A DNA stretch of 64,000 nucleotides. It comes from Hyphomicrobiales bacterium. GTDB lineage: Bacteria > Pseudomonadota > Alphaproteobacteria > Rhizobiales > Rhizobiaceae. Positions 8,605 through 17,350 of the stretch are shown here, in pieces. Where the stretch lies: the NCBI GenBank assembly GCA_900469345.1, contig UBWZ01000003.1:1-64000 (forward strand), given 5' to 3'. Position numbers and translations under genes: made by a program. Under the pieces are notes generated by a model that ran no database searches, was not told the origin of the DNA, and saw nothing but the letters and a program-made list of their open reading frames with translations. Numbering within the stretch: position 1 is the stretch's first letter; each line of letters starts with the position of its first letter.

Positions 8605-9516
8605 TCAGCCGCCGATGGCAGCTTTGCGCACGTCGACGACGGCATTGTAGAATTCGTGCGTGACCGGCACGTAGCCCGTGAAGTCGCCGCCTTCGATGGC
8701 GTTGAAGCACTTGGTGTCGGTCTTCGGCAGCGCCAGGTAGAAGTCGGCGATCTTCTTCGTCCATTCCTGACCGAGCGCATTGCGCACGACGACCGGGCCG
8801 TTCGGGATCAGCGGCGAGCGCCAGACTTCGACCAGCTTGTTCGGGTCTACGGAGCCCTTGGCAACGACCTTGTGGAAGGTGCCGGAGGTGTAGCCGTCCT
8901 TGAAATCGCCGATACCGGAAGAATCGTCCACGGCGACGTCGACCTTGCCGTCATAGGCGGCGAGCAGGTTGTTTTCGTGGCCGCCGTTGAACTGCGTCGA
9001 AGCGAAGAACTTGTCGTTCGGCACGCCGGTGGTCTTCGGGATCTGCGTCAGGGGAACCAGGTAGCCGGAGGTCGAATCCGGGTCGGCATAGCCGAGCTTC
9101 TTGCCCTTGGCATCGGCGATCGTCTTGATGCCGGAAGACTTGAGCGCGAGGCCGACCGAATAATAGCCGGTCGAGCCGTCCTTCTGCTGCGTCGTCAGGA
9201 TCGGCGTTACGGCCTTGGGATCCTTGAGGTAGACGGCTGCGTAACCGGAAGCGCCGAGGCCGGCGACGTCGAGCGTGCCGCCGAGCAGGCCCTGGATCAC
9301 GCCGTCATAGTCGGCAGCCGGGAACAGCGAGACCTTCTCGAACCCGAATTCCTTCTTCAGGTGGTCGGAAAGGCATGCGTAGTTGCGCAGGCGATCGGCT
9401 TCATTCTCGCCGCCGAGGATGCCGATGCGCAGTTCCTTGAGGTCGGCTGCCTGGGCAGCAGCGCCGCTGGCCAGCGCAACAAGCGCCGTCGCAGCGAAAA
9501 GCATGTTCTTCAGCAT
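8605..9516 (-). CDS. phnD: phosphonate ABC transporter, periplasmic substrate-binding protein
   Basis: Captures phosphonates in the periplasm and delivers them to the PhnE permeases. At 303 aa it has a signal peptide of about 23 residues (MLKNMLFAATALVALASG, cleavage around AQA-AD) and a type II periplasmic binding fold. Family landmarks are LRIGILGGENEADRLRNY at the mature N-terminus, the phosphonate-pocket segment DPDSTSGYLVP and FNGGHENNLLAAYDGKVDVA. It lies between phnC (87 bp upstream) and phnE1, and the stem-loop after it would favour excess of this subunit. Confidence 0.96.
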   Translation of the reverse strand: MLKNMLFAATALVALASGAAAQAADLKELRIGILGGENEADRLRNYACLSDHLKKEFGFEKVSLFPAADYDGVIQGLLGGTLDVAGLGASGYAAVYLKDPKAVTPILTTQQKDGSTGYYSVGLALKSSGIKTIADAKGKKLGYADPDSTSGYLVPLTQIPKTTGVPNDKFFASTQFNGGHENNLLAAYDGKVDVAVDDSSGIGDFKDGYTSGTFHKVVAKGSVDPNKLVEVWRSPLIPNGPVVVRNALGQEWTKKIADFYLALPKTDTKCFNAIEGGDFTGYVPVTHEFYNAVVDVRKAAIGG

Positions 9517-9603
9517 GGGTTCTCTCCTGATTGACCGGTGTCCCCGGGGTCTTTCGTGGTGAAGACGTGTTGCCCTTGACGCGGGCGAACGATCTTGGGC
9601 GGC

Positions 9604-10488
9604 TCAGGCCCTGGCGCCTGCCAGGGTCCCGACGGCGGCAGATTGCAAGACGCCGGCAGCCTGCGCTCCGGCCGGGATATTGATGCTTGTCGAGGTCATG
9701 CTCTCGTCGATGCCGGCGCCGTCCCGGTCGGAACCGTAGATCTCGCGCACGGCGGCAGCTGTCAGCGCCGATGCCGGACCGTCGAAGACCACGCGTCCGG
9801 CGGCCATGCCGATGATCCGGTCACAGTAGTTACGGGCAGTGTCGAGCGTATGAAGGTTGGTGATGACCGTGATGCCTTCGCGCTCGTTGATGTCGCGCAG
9901 CGCATCCATCACGATCTTGGCGTTGAGCGGGTCGAGCGAAGCGATCGGCTCGTCCGCCAGCAACATCTTCGGTGTCTGCATCAGCGCCCGGGCGATCGCC
10001 ACACGCTGCTGCTGGCCGCCCGAAAGCGTGCCGGCCGGCTGCAGTGCCGTCTGCTCGATCCCGAGACGCTCGAGCGCGGCAATCGCCATGATCCGCTCTT
10101 CGCGGCTGAAGATGCTGAGCATGCTCATCGTCGTCGAACGGTGGTTGAGGCGCCCGAGCAGGACGTTGGTCATCACGTCGAGACGTGGAACCAGGTTGAA
10201 CTGCTGGAAAATCATCGCGCAGTCGCGCTGCCAGCGGCGCAGAGCCGCGCCTCTCAGCGCCGATACTTCCACGTCGCCGAACCGCATCGAGCCGGAACTT
10301 GGCTGCTGCAGGCGGTTGATCATCCGCAGCAGGGTCGATTTCCCTGCACCGGATCGACCGATGACGCCGACCATCTGGCCCTGCGGGATCTCGACGCTCA
10401 CCGCGTCGACCGCGGTACGGTCGCCGAAGCGGCGGGTCAGGTCTCTCATTTGGAACGTCATGCTCTCTCGCCTGTCCAGCTTTTTCAC
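9604..10488 (-). CDS. phnC: phosphonate ABC transporter ATP-binding protein
   Basis: Cytoplasmic ATPase driving PhnCDE import. Walker A is GRSGAGKST near residue 43, the signature is LSGGQQQR and Walker B is [12 protein letters not shown]. At 294 aa it is slightly longer than usual because of an Ala-rich C-terminal tail of about 30 residues. It is the first gene of phnCDE1E2. A PhoB-box-like repeat lies about 32-49 bp upstream of the start, and the hexapeptide transferase gene ends 86 bp upstream on the same strand, so expression may come both from its own promoter and from read-through. Confidence 0.96.
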   Translation of the reverse strand: MKKLDRRESMTFQMRDLTRRFGDRTAVDAVSVEIPQGQMVGVIGRSGAGKSTLLRMINRLQQPSSGSMRFGDVEVSALRGAALRRWQRDCAMIFQQFNLVPRLDVMTNVLLGRLNHRSTTMSMLSIFSREERIMAIAALERLGIEQTALQPAGTLSGGQQQRVAIARALMQTPKMLLADEPIASLDPLNAKIVMDALRDINEREGITVITNLHTLDTARNYCDRIIGMAAGRVVFDGPASALTAAAVREIYGSDRDGAGIDESMTSTSINIPAGAQAAGVLQSAAVGTLAGARA

Positions 10489-10519
10489 GAGTCGAATAGC
10501 GCGGCTAGATGAAGCTTGA

Positions 10520-10537
10520 ATGTCGGTTAGATGTCGG
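10520..10537 (-). promoter_or_regulatory. candidate PhoB box upstream of phnC
   Basis: The minus strand reads CCGACAT-CTAA-CCGACAT, two identical 7-bp half-sites with an 11-bp repeat period. Each half matches five of seven bases of the PhoB half-site CTGTCAT, in the orientation expected for phnC. A poorer third repeat may lie 11 bp further upstream. It fits phosphate-starvation induction of the transporter genes. Confidence 0.55.
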
Positions 10538-10574
10538 TTCTGTTACATTTCAGAATGCCGCGGCCGTCGGGCGC

Positions 10575-11192
10575 TCAAGCGTAACGTGACAGAAATTCTT
10601 CAGCCGACAGCGCCCGGAAATCCTCAAGCGCCGCATGCAGTCGGGAATGGTCCCAGTCCCACCATGCCAGCCGGTCCATGGCGTCCCCGATAACCGGGGC
10701 AAACCGCTCGCGGATCAGCCTGGCGGGAACGCCGCCGACGATCGTGTACGGCGCCACGTCCTTGGAAACGACAGCACCTGCGCCGATCACCGCGCCATTG
10801 CCGACGGTGACTCCTGGCAGAACGGTCGCACCGTGGCCGATCCAGGTGTCGTGCCCGATATGGACGGGCTTGCTGCGCCGTGCTGCGAAGAAGGCCGCCT
10901 CGTCCTCGGCCTCGCCGGGCCAGTAATCGCCGGCCCGGTAGGTGAAATGGTGGAGTGTCGCCCGCTCTACCGGATGATTGGTGGCGTTGAGGCGCACGAA
11001 AGAAGCGATGTTGGAGAACTTGCCGATGATGGCGTTCCAAACATGTCCGTGTTCCATCACGTAGGAATAGTCGCCGATCTCGGTCTCGCGGATCCGGCAG
11101 AATTCGGCCACCTTCGTGTAGCGGCCGAGCGTGCTGTCATCCACCAGCGCCGTCTCGTGGATGCTCGGCTGTTCCGACAAAGCCTGTCTCAT
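10575..11192 (-). CDS. phosphonate-locus hexapeptide-repeat acyltransferase
   Basis: A 205-residue left-handed beta-helix acetyltransferase of the kind often linked to C-P lyase operons (TIGR03308-like); related to chloramphenicol/xenobiotic acetyltransferases. Hexapeptide repeats run from about residue 15 to 170, with [36 protein letters not shown] as the clearest stretch by position (about 115-150) and the conserved ending [16 protein letters not shown]. It may acetylate aminophosphonates as PhnO does in E. coli; that is inference. The ATG at 11192 overlaps the phnL stop by 4 bp, which decides the start; a longer frame reading back through phnL is not real. Confidence 0.88.
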   Translation of the reverse strand: MRQALSEQPSIHETALVDDSTLGRYTKVAEFCRIRETEIGDYSYVMEHGHVWNAIIGKFSNIASFVRLNATNHPVERATLHHFTYRAGDYWPGEAEDEAAFFAARRSKPVHIGHDTWIGHGATVLPGVTVGNGAVIGAGAVVSKDVAPYTIVGGVPARLIRERFAPVIGDAMDRLAWWDWDHSRLHAALEDFRALSAEEFLSRYA

Positions 11193-11899
11193 GCGGCGAC
11201 CGCCTTGCGGGGTGAAAAGGCGCTGACGTCGAGAATGCGGTCGGCGACCGCCTCGCGCACCTCCTCGTCGTGGAAGATGCCGAGCATGGCGACGCCCTCG
11301 GCCTTCTTTGCCGCGATCATCGAGACTACCACCTTGCGGTTGGCCGCGTCGAGCGATGCCGTCGGTTCGTCGAGAAGCAGGATCCGGTGGTCGGTGATGA
11401 AACCGCGGGCGATATTGACGCGCTGCTGTTCGCCACCGGAAAAGGTCGCGGGCGGCAGGTTCCAGAGCTCCCGTGGCAGGTTCAGCCCGGCCAGGAGCGC
11501 GGCGGCCTTGTCGCGGGCCTCGCCGGCGTCGACGCCGCGCGCGAGAAGCGGTTCGGCGACCACATCGATCGCGGATACCCGCGGAACGGTGCGCAGGAAC
11601 TGGCTCACATAGCCCATGGTGTGGCGCCGCACGTCCAGCACGGTGCGCGGATCGACCGCGGCGACATCGACGATCCGGTCCCGGTGAGCGACGAGGATCT
11701 GGCCGGCATCGACGGCATAGTTGCCGTAGAGCATTTTCAGGATCGAGCTCTTGCCGATGCCGGAGGGGCCGCCGAGCACGACGCATTCGCCGCTGGCGAC
11801 GGAGAAGTTGACGTCGTTGACGACGGCGAGCTTGAGGCCGTCGCGCAGATGCATGGTGAAGCTCTTGAAGACTTCCGAAACGACGAGGGGAGTGGCCAT
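11189..11899 (-). CDS. phnL: C-P lyase complex ABC-type ATPase PhnL
   Basis: Forms with PhnG, PhnH and PhnI the enzyme that couples phosphonate to ATP-derived ribose triphosphate. ABC ATPase fold of 236 aa with Walker [11 protein letters not shown] near residue 43, signature FSGGEQQR and Walker [13 protein letters not shown]. It lacks membrane partners, in line with an enzyme-complex role. It follows phnK by 10 bp and overlaps the acyltransferase gene by 4 bp. Confidence 0.95.
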   Translation of the reverse strand: MATPLVVSEVFKSFTMHLRDGLKLAVVNDVNFSVASGECVVLGGPSGIGKSSILKMLYGNYAVDAGQILVAHRDRIVDVAAVDPRTVLDVRRHTMGYVSQFLRTVPRVSAIDVVAEPLLARGVDAGEARDKAAALLAGLNLPRELWNLPPATFSGGEQQRVNIARGFITDHRILLLDEPTASLDAANRKVVVSMIAAKKAEGVAMLGIFHDEEVREAVADRILDVSAFSPRKAVAA

Positions 11900-11909
11900 C
11901 GGAGCGTCC

Positions 11910-12686
11910 TTATACCTGGAGAATGGAGGAAACGAGCAACTGGGTATAGGGCTCGCGCGGATCGTCCAGCACCCGGTCGGTGAGGCCCTGCTCGATGACG
12001 TAGCCGTCTTTCATCACCATCATCCGGTGCGACAGAAGGCGGGCGACGGCAAGATCATGGGTAACGACGATCGCCGACAGGCCGAGATCGTTGACGAGGC
12101 CGCGCACGAGGTCGAGCAGTCGCGCCTGGACCGACACGTCGAGTCCGCCGGTCGGTTCGTCCATGAACACGAGGCGCGGGCCGGTCACCAGGTTGCGGGC
12201 GATCTGCAGGCGCTGCCGCATGCCGCCGGAAAAGGCGCGCGGCTGGTCGTCGATCCGGTCCGTGGAAATCTCCACCCGCGACAGCCAGTCGGTCGCCGTG
12301 GCGCGGATATTTCCGTAGTGACGGTCGCCGATCGCCATCAGGCGTTCGCCCACATTGGCGCCGGCCGACACGGTCATGCGCAGGCCGTCCGCCGGGTTCT
12401 GGTGCACGAAGCCCCAGTCGGTGCGCATCAGGAAGCGGCGTTCCGCCTCGCTCATGTGGTAGAGGTCGCGGAACTGGCCGTCGCGCATCCGGTATTCGAC
12501 GCTGCCGGCCGTCGGCATCAGACGAGTCGACAGGCAGTTGAGGAGCGTCGTCTTGCCGGAGCCGGATTCGCCCACGATCGCAAGCACCTCGCCGGGCCAC
12601 AGATCGAAGGAAACGTCCTTGCAGCCGATCCGCTGGCCGTAGAATTTCGAGACGCCGCTGACCTTGAAAAGGGGTGTATCGTTCAT
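11910..12686 (-). CDS. phnK: C-P lyase complex ABC-type ATPase PhnK
   Basis: ABC ATPase that docks on the PhnGHIJ core complex and is needed for C-P bond cleavage in vivo. 258 aa, Walker [10 protein letters not shown] near residue 39, signature FSGGMRQRLQIARNL, Walker B RLVFMDEPTGGLD. The ATG overlaps the stop of phnJ by 4 bp. Sequence resembles the dipeptide-importer ATPase family, as is usual for PhnK. Confidence 0.95.
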   Translation of the reverse strand: MNDTPLFKVSGVSKFYGQRIGCKDVSFDLWPGEVLAIVGESGSGKTTLLNCLSTRLMPTAGSVEYRMRDGQFRDLYHMSEAERRFLMRTDWGFVHQNPADGLRMTVSAGANVGERLMAIGDRHYGNIRATATDWLSRVEISTDRIDDQPRAFSGGMRQRLQIARNLVTGPRLVFMDEPTGGLDVSVQARLLDLVRGLVNDLGLSAIVVTHDLAVARLLSHRMMVMKDGYVIEQGLTDRVLDDPREPYTQLLVSSILQV

Positions 12687-13564
12687 TCTGCGGCCTCCTT
12701 GCTGGGGGCGAGCATCTCGCCGCTATGGCCGTGCTCGCGCCGGTCCTCGCAATTGTCGGTGTCGGAGCAGACGAACATCCGGCCGCCCTTGTCGTCGAGC
12801 ACCACTTCGTCGAGATAGACGCCGTGGGCGGCGCACAGCGCGCAGCTCTGTTCGAAGCGCTGGATTTCGAAGGGGTGGTCCTCGAAGTCGAGGCTCACCA
12901 CGTCCGTATGCGGCGGCACCGCATAGATGCGTTTTTCGCGGCCGGCGCCGAACAGCTGCAGCGCCTCCGACATGTGCATCTTCGGATTGTCGAACTTCGG
13001 CGTCGGCGAGGGATCCATGACGTAGCGGCCGGCAACCTTTACCGGGTAGGCATAGGTCGTCGAAATGCGGCCGTGGCGGGCGATGTCCTCGTAGAGCTTC
13101 ACATGCATGAGGCCATATTCCTCGAGCGCATGCATCTTTCGCGTCTCCGTCTCGCGAGGCTCGAGGAACCGCAGCGGTTCGGGGATCGGCACCTGGTAGA
13201 CGAGCACCTGGCCCTCGGAAAGCTTCCGCTCGGGAATGCGGTGACGGGTCTGGATGATCGTCGCATCCGCCGTGTGCGTCGTCACCGCGACATCGGCGAC
13301 CTTCTGGAAGAAGGCGCGGATCGAGACGGCGTTGGTGGTGTCGTCGGCACCCTGGTCGATCACCTTCAGCACGTCCTCGGGGCCGATGATCGCGGCGGTC
13401 ACCTGCACCCCGCCGGTCCCCCAGCCGTAGGGCATCGGCATTTCGCGCGAGGCGAAGGGCACCTGATAGCCGGGAATGGCGATCGCCTTCAGGATCGCGC
13501 GGCGGATCATCCGCTTGGTCTGCTCGTCGAGATAGGCGAAGTTGTAGCTGGCGAGTTCGGTCAT
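12683..13564 (-). CDS. phnJ: C-P lyase radical SAM subunit PhnJ
   Basis: Carbon-phosphorus lyase proper: uses S-adenosylmethionine and a 4Fe-4S cluster to split ribose 1-phosphonate 5-phosphate, releasing the alkane and a cyclic ribose phosphate. At 293 aa it keeps the four family cysteines in the C-terminal part: the pair CALC and, about 20 residues on, VCSDTDNC, of which the last corresponds to the catalytic thiyl cysteine (Cys272 in E. coli). The conserved YGWGTGGVQVT segment is present near residue 48. Start and stop both overlap neighbours by 4 bp (phnI, phnK). Confidence 0.97.
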   Translation of the reverse strand: MTELASYNFAYLDEQTKRMIRRAILKAIAIPGYQVPFASREMPMPYGWGTGGVQVTAAIIGPEDVLKVIDQGADDTTNAVSIRAFFQKVADVAVTTHTADATIIQTRHRIPERKLSEGQVLVYQVPIPEPLRFLEPRETETRKMHALEEYGLMHVKLYEDIARHGRISTTYAYPVKVAGRYVMDPSPTPKFDNPKMHMSEALQLFGAGREKRIYAVPPHTDVVSLDFEDHPFEIQRFEQSCALCAAHGVYLDEVVLDDKGGRMFVCSDTDNCEDRREHGHSGEMLAPSKEAAE

Positions 13565-14664
13565 TCCGCAGCCTCCTGCATGTCGTCATCCGTGTCGCGG
13601 GCCGCGATTTCGGCCCGCATACCGCGCACCAGGGCGAGTTCCGCCTGGAAATCCACGTAGTGCGGCAGCTTCAGGTGTTCGACGAAGCCGGTCGCCTGGA
13701 CGTTGTCCGAATGGGAGATCACGAATTCTTCGTCCTGCGCCGGCGCGACGATGTCTTCGCCGAATTCCTGTGCCCGCAGGGCGCGGTCCACCAGCGACAT
13801 CGACATCGCCTTGCGCTCGCTCTGGCCGAACACGAGGCCGTAGCCGCGTGTGAACTGCGGCGGCGCCTTGGCGGATCCCTTGAACTGGTTGACCATCTGG
13901 CACTCGGTCACCTTGATGCGGCCGAGCGAGACCGAAAAACCCATTTCCGGGACGTCCATTTCCAGCTCCACCTCGCCGATCCGGATTTCGCCGACGAACG
14001 GGTGGGTGCGGCCGAAGCCGCGCTGGGTGGAATAGGCGAGCGCCAGCAGGAAGCCCTCGTCGCCGCGCGCCAGCGCCTGCAGGCGGAGGTCGCGGGGCAT
14101 CGGGAATTCCATCGGTTCGCGGGTGAGGTCGCCGGCCACGTGATCGTCGGGAAACGTCCCGTCGGTCTCGATCAGGCCTTCATGGGCGAGGATGTCGGAG
14201 ACGCGCATGATCTCCTCCTCCGGTGCCGGACGGCGTGCGGGTTCCTCGACGTCCTGGTCTTCCAGGAGCGACGGGTCGAGCAGGCGGTGCGTATAGTCGA
14301 AGGTCGGGCCGAGCAGCTGGCCGCCCGGCAGGTCCTTGTAGGTGGCGGAAACGCGCCGCTCCACCTGCATCCGCGCCGTATCGAGCGGAACCGAGACGCC
14401 GAACCGAGGCAGGGTGGTCCGGTAGGCGCGCAGCAGGAAGATCGCTTCGATCAGGTCGCCGCGGGACTGGCGGACCGCCAGCGCCGCAAGCGAAGGATCA
14501 AAGAGCGATGCTTCCGCCATTACCCGGTCGACCGCCAGGCCCAGCTGCGCGACGATCTGCTCTATGGTGAGCGAGGGCAGCGAGCGGTCGCCGCGTCGGC
14601 GGTCCGCAAGCAGCCTGTGAGCGTTGTTGATGGCGGCCTCGCCGCCTTTGACAGCAACATACAT
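13561..14664 (-). CDS. phnI: C-P lyase subunit PhnI (nucleosidase)
   Basis: Core subunit that removes adenine from ATP/GTP and, with PhnGHL, installs the phosphonate on C1 of ribose triphosphate. 367 aa, typical length. The start ATG at 14664 (MYVAVKGGEAAI) has AGGAGA 7 nt upstream; a longer open frame extends 145 codons further up but overlaps phnH and has no family similarity. The stop overlaps phnJ by 4 bp. An acidic linker EDQDVEEPARRPAPEEE is visible near residue 150. Confidence 0.96.
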   Translation of the reverse strand: MYVAVKGGEAAINNAHRLLADRRRGDRSLPSLTIEQIVAQLGLAVDRVMAEASLFDPSLAALAVRQSRGDLIEAIFLLRAYRTTLPRFGVSVPLDTARMQVERRVSATYKDLPGGQLLGPTFDYTHRLLDPSLLEDQDVEEPARRPAPEEEIMRVSDILAHEGLIETDGTFPDDHVAGDLTREPMEFPMPRDLRLQALARGDEGFLLALAYSTQRGFGRTHPFVGEIRIGEVELEMDVPEMGFSVSLGRIKVTECQMVNQFKGSAKAPPQFTRGYGLVFGQSERKAMSMSLVDRALRAQEFGEDIVAPAQDEEFVISHSDNVQATGFVEHLKLPHYVDFQAELALVRGMRAEIAARDTDDDMQEAAE

Positions 14665-14726
14665 GCCTGTTCTCCTGCTGGGATTTCGTCCCGTCGTCCG
14701 ATGGCCCTTGTGGGCAGTGATGCCGG

Positions 14727-15338
14727 TCAGGCGCCGACCCTGGTCGTGCGCGGCAGGCACAAAAGATCCGTGTCCGCTGTCAGGATCACGTCGATCCCGC
14801 GCGGAAAGAGCGCCCGGTTGTCGATCCACAGCCGGTGGAAGCTCTCCGGCAGCCCTTCGACCCAGATGTCGCGCGACTGCAGGATGCCGGGGCCCGACAG
14901 GGTCAGCTTCTGCCCCGCGCCGGCCTCCTCGTGCAGTGCTTTCACCTCGAGCACCAGCGTCGTCGACCGGTCGGGATATTCCTGGCTGCCAAGCGCAAAA
15001 AGGCCGAACGAAGTGGGCGCGGCGCCCGCCTCCAGGAAGGCGAAGCGGGCCTCTGCCTTTTCGCGCGTCAGCGTCGCGCCGGTGTGAAAGCCGATCCACG
15101 CGCCGACGGTGGACTTGGCAAGGCCAGCGCTGAGGAAGACGGGCGTCTCGTGGTCACAGAGCGTCAGCGCTATGGCGCCGGCGGCAGGTCCGAGCGGCTC
15201 CGGCTGGCCCGCATCCGAGACGATCCTCTGGATCAGGCCCGGGCGGGCCATGCCGTCCATCAGCATGCGGAAAACGCTTTGTGACTGGAACACGGGCTCG
15301 CTGAAGCCACCGCTCAGCGCGTCGCTGGTGATCGTCAT
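14727..15338 (-). CDS. phnH: C-P lyase subunit PhnH
   Basis: Subunit of the PhnGHIJ core, structurally related to PLP-dependent transferases but without cofactor. 203 aa, similar to the E. coli length of about 194. N-terminal GFSEPVFQSQSVFRMLMDGMARPG is the family signature region (residues 11-34 or so). The start shares one base with the phnG stop (TGATG), and 62 bp separate it from phnI. Confidence 0.94.
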   Translation of the reverse strand: MTITSDALSGGFSEPVFQSQSVFRMLMDGMARPGLIQRIVSDAGQPEPLGPAAGAIALTLCDHETPVFLSAGLAKSTVGAWIGFHTGATLTREKAEARFAFLEAGAAPTSFGLFALGSQEYPDRSTTLVLEVKALHEEAGAGQKLTLSGPGILQSRDIWVEGLPESFHRLWIDNRALFPRGIDVILTADTDLLCLPRTTRVGA

Positions 15339-15811
15339 CAGTCTTCTCCTCGAACCATGGTAAAGAAATCGACCCGCGTCGCCGCGGTCTCGTCGGCGCG
15401 CCGCCTATCCTCTTCGGCAAGGCGCGCTTCGACCGGCGTCAGCAGTGCCGCCTCGACCCAGGCTTGCGTGGCCCCTTCCTGCCAGAGTGCATCGAAGATC
15501 GCCTGCAGCCGCACCTTTTCCTTCGACGTGCCGAGCGCCTGCGCATGTCCGGCGGTACCGGAGGCGAGAAGAACGGTGGCGCGGGTCACGGTCGCTTCCC
15601 CGAGGTTGAAGGGCGCGCCGCCGCCGCCGATCGAGCCGCGCACCATGACCAGCCCGGTCTCCGGTCCGCGCACCGGGCGCACGCCGGGCTTGTCGGCAAG
15701 AGCATCCCACGCCGCCTTCAGTTCGTCCTTGGTCGCCTTGGCCAGCAGGCCGGCTGCCCGTTGGCGTCCGATCCCACCGGCGGCCGCAACCGCATCCTTC
15801 GCAACATCCAT
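15338..15811 (-). CDS. phnG: C-P lyase subunit PhnG
   Basis: First gene of the C-P lyase operon; PhnG is part of the alpha2-beta2-gamma2-delta2 core with H, I and J. 157 aa. Recognisable by LVMVRGSIGGGGAPFNLGE near the middle and by the conserved RATVLLASGTAGHAQALG. Its start lies only about 17 bp from the inverted repeat that I take as the PhnF operator, so repression would act directly on this operon. Confidence 0.94.
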   Translation of the reverse strand: MDVAKDAVAAAGGIGRQRAAGLLAKATKDELKAAWDALADKPGVRPVRGPETGLVMVRGSIGGGGAPFNLGEATVTRATVLLASGTAGHAQALGTSKEKVRLQAIFDALWQEGATQAWVEAALLTPVEARLAEEDRRRADETAATRVDFFTMVRGED

Positions 15812-15827
15812 GTCAACAACCTAAAAA

Positions 15828-15845
15828 TGTCTATTGATATAGACA
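15828..15845. promoter_or_regulatory. inverted repeat, likely PhnF operator
   Basis: Perfect 7-bp arms TGTCTAT and ATAGACA separated by TGAT, between the divergent phnG and phnF genes. GntR-family regulators of the HutC group bind short palindromes with this TATAGACA-like core. A second TAGACAA copy follows at 15848-15854. The site lies just downstream of the predicted phnG -10 element, where a bound repressor would block transcription. Confidence 0.6.
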
Positions 15846-15879
15846 ACTAGACAAGTTAATCTATTCCTATAGCGGCGAG

Positions 15880-15897
15880 ATAACAAGCGTGTGACAG
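15880..15897 (-). promoter_or_regulatory. PhoB box upstream of phnG
   Basis: The minus strand reads CTGTCAC-ACGC-TTGTTAT. The first half matches the PhoB half-site (CTGTCA followed by C or T) fully and the second at five of seven positions. A plausible -10 element, TATAGG, lies at 15866-15871, eight bases downstream, as expected when PhoB replaces the -35 contact. Together with the palindrome at 15828 this gives phosphate-starvation activation plus substrate-dependent derepression. Confidence 0.6.
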
Positions 15898-15909
15898 GGA
15901 GGCTGAGGC

Positions 15910-16635
15910 GTGATCGTTCAAAGGCAGAATGGCGTGGCATTGTGGCGCCAGATCGCCGACCGGATCCGCAGCTCGATCGCCAGCGGCGATTACGATCGCG
16001 ATGGCCGGGTGCCTCCCGAGCTCACCTTGGCGGCTCAGTTCGGCGTCAACCGCCACACGGTCCGCAGCGCCCTGGCGGCCCTTGCGGAAGAAGGCATTGT
16101 CCGCGCGGTCCAGGGTCGCGGCACCATGATCGAGCGCAAGGAGCGCCTCAATTTTCCGATTTCGCGGCGGACGCGTTTCACGCAAGGGATCGGTGATCAG
16201 GCACGCGAAAAGGAGGGGCTGCTGCTCGCCGCCGCCGAGGAGGAGGCATCCGTCGATATTGCCGGCCGTCTGGCCGTGCCGGTAGGATCGCCGGTGATCC
16301 GCATGGAGACGCTGCGTCGGGCGGACCGCCGCCCGGTGTCGCGGGCCGCCTCCTGGTTTCCGGCCGGGCGGTTCGGTGGAATGGCCGAGGCCTATGAGCG
16401 CACGGGCTCTATCACGGCTGCCTTCGCGGCACTCGGGCTGACCGATTACGTCCGCGCTGTTACGGAAGTCAGCGCCATCCATGCCGACGCCCAGGATCTT
16501 GCCGATTTGCGGCAGTCGCCGGGTGCGATCGTGCTCGTCACCCGCGCCGTCAACTGTGATCTGGAGGGCGTGCCGGTGCAGTATTCGGTCACTCGCTTTC
16601 CCGCTGATCTTGTCCAGTTCACCATCGAGAACTGA
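15910..16635 (+). CDS. phnF: GntR-family regulator PhnF
   Basis: Transcriptional repressor of the phosphonate genes. 241 aa: winged-helix DNA-binding domain at about 8-75 (ALWRQIADRIRSSI, then GVNRHTVRSALAALAEEG) and a C-terminal UTRA ligand-binding domain at about 95-235. The start is GTG, preceded by GGGAGG. It is divergent from phnG with a 98-bp control region between them. The effector is probably a phosphonate or phosphate-related metabolite; not visible from sequence. Confidence 0.93.
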   Translation: MIVQRQNGVALWRQIADRIRSSIASGDYDRDGRVPPELTLAAQFGVNRHTVRSALAALAEEGIVRAVQGRGTMIERKERLNFPISRRTRFTQGIGDQAREKEGLLLAAAEEEASVDIAGRLAVPVGSPVIRMETLRRADRRPVSRAASWFPAGRFGGMAEAYERTGSITAAFAALGLTDYVRAVTEVSAIHADAQDLADLRQSPGAIVLVTRAVNCDLEGVPVQYSVTRFPADLVQFTIEN

Positions 16636-16636
16636 A

Positions 16637-16663
16637 AATGCCGGCCTCGCGGGGGCCGGCATT
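16637..16663. terminator. bidirectional hairpin between phnF and gpmA
   Basis: Arms AATGCCGGCC and GGCCGGCATT (10 bp, perfect) with a 7-base loop. It lies between converging genes. On the minus strand TTTTC follows the arm, so it looks more effective for gpmA than for phnF. Confidence 0.65.
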
Positions 16664-16692
16664 GCAACGGTCGATCGATGGATTTGCGACGT

Positions 16693-17328
16693 TCAGTGCG
16701 CGCCGGACATGTCGCCCAGCACGGCCTTGGAGGCGACGGTCGAGTCCGCGTTGAGCGTGTAGACCATCGGCACGCCGGTCGCGAGGTTGAGCTTGAGGAT
16801 CTCTTCCTTGCTCAGCCGGTCGAGCACCATGACCAGCGATCGCAGCGAATTGCCGTGCGCGGCCACCAGCACCGTTTCGCCGCGCAGAACCCGCGGCAGG
16901 ATCTCGGTCAGGTAATAGGGCCAGACGCGGGCGCCGGTGTCGCGCAGGCTCTCGCCGCCCGGCGGCGGCACGTCGTAGGATCGGCGCCAGATATGCACCT
17001 GCTCCTCGCCCCACTTCTCGCGGGCATCGTCCTTGTTGAGGCCGGAGAGATCGCCGTAGTCGCGCTCATTGAGGGCCTGGTCGCGGATTGTTTCGAGACC
17101 CGGCTGGCCGACCTTGTCGAGCACGATCTTCAGCGTGTCCTGCGCGCGTTTCAGCACGGAGGTGAAGGCGATGTCGAACTTGAGGCCGGTCTCGGCCAAA
17201 GCCTGTCCGCCTGTTTCCGCTTCCTGGATGCCGAGCGGCGTAAGTTCCGGGTCGCGCCAGCCGGTGAACAGGTTTTTGAGATTCCAGTCGCTCTGGCCGT
17301 GCCGAACGAGGACAAGGGTACCGCTCAT
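16693..17328 (-). CDS. gpmA: 2,3-bisphosphoglycerate-dependent phosphoglycerate mutase
   Basis: Interconverts 3- and 2-phosphoglycerate in glycolysis and gluconeogenesis. 211 aa, the short alphaproteobacterial form. The histidine phosphatase motif [10 protein letters not shown] is at residues 7-16 or so, [10 protein letters not shown] carries the acid/base Glu, and [10 protein letters not shown] holds the second His. Start ATG 17328 has GGAGG seven bases upstream; the frame is open for 44 codons further but those are not family-like. It follows dapB by 22 bp, so the two are probably cotranscribed. Confidence 0.96.
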   Translation of the reverse strand: MSGTLVLVRHGQSDWNLKNLFTGWRDPELTPLGIQEAETGGQALAETGLKFDIAFTSVLKRAQDTLKIVLDKVGQPGLETIRDQALNERDYGDLSGLNKDDAREKWGEEQVHIWRRSYDVPPPGGESLRDTGARVWPYYLTEILPRVLRGETVLVAAHGNSLRSLVMVLDRLSKEEILKLNLATGVPMVYTLNADSTVASKAVLGDMSGAH

Positions 17329-17350
17329 CAAATTTCCTCCGAAGGGATAA

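Noticed and set aside
10575..11786. 403-codon version of the hexapeptide transferase with a long N-terminal extension
   Set aside because: The first 198 residues are Arg/Pro-rich out-of-frame translation of phnL; the real start overlaps the phnL stop at 11192.
14665..15099. N-terminal extension of PhnI
   Set aside because: Overlaps phnH and is not family-like; a good ribosome site precedes ATG 14664.
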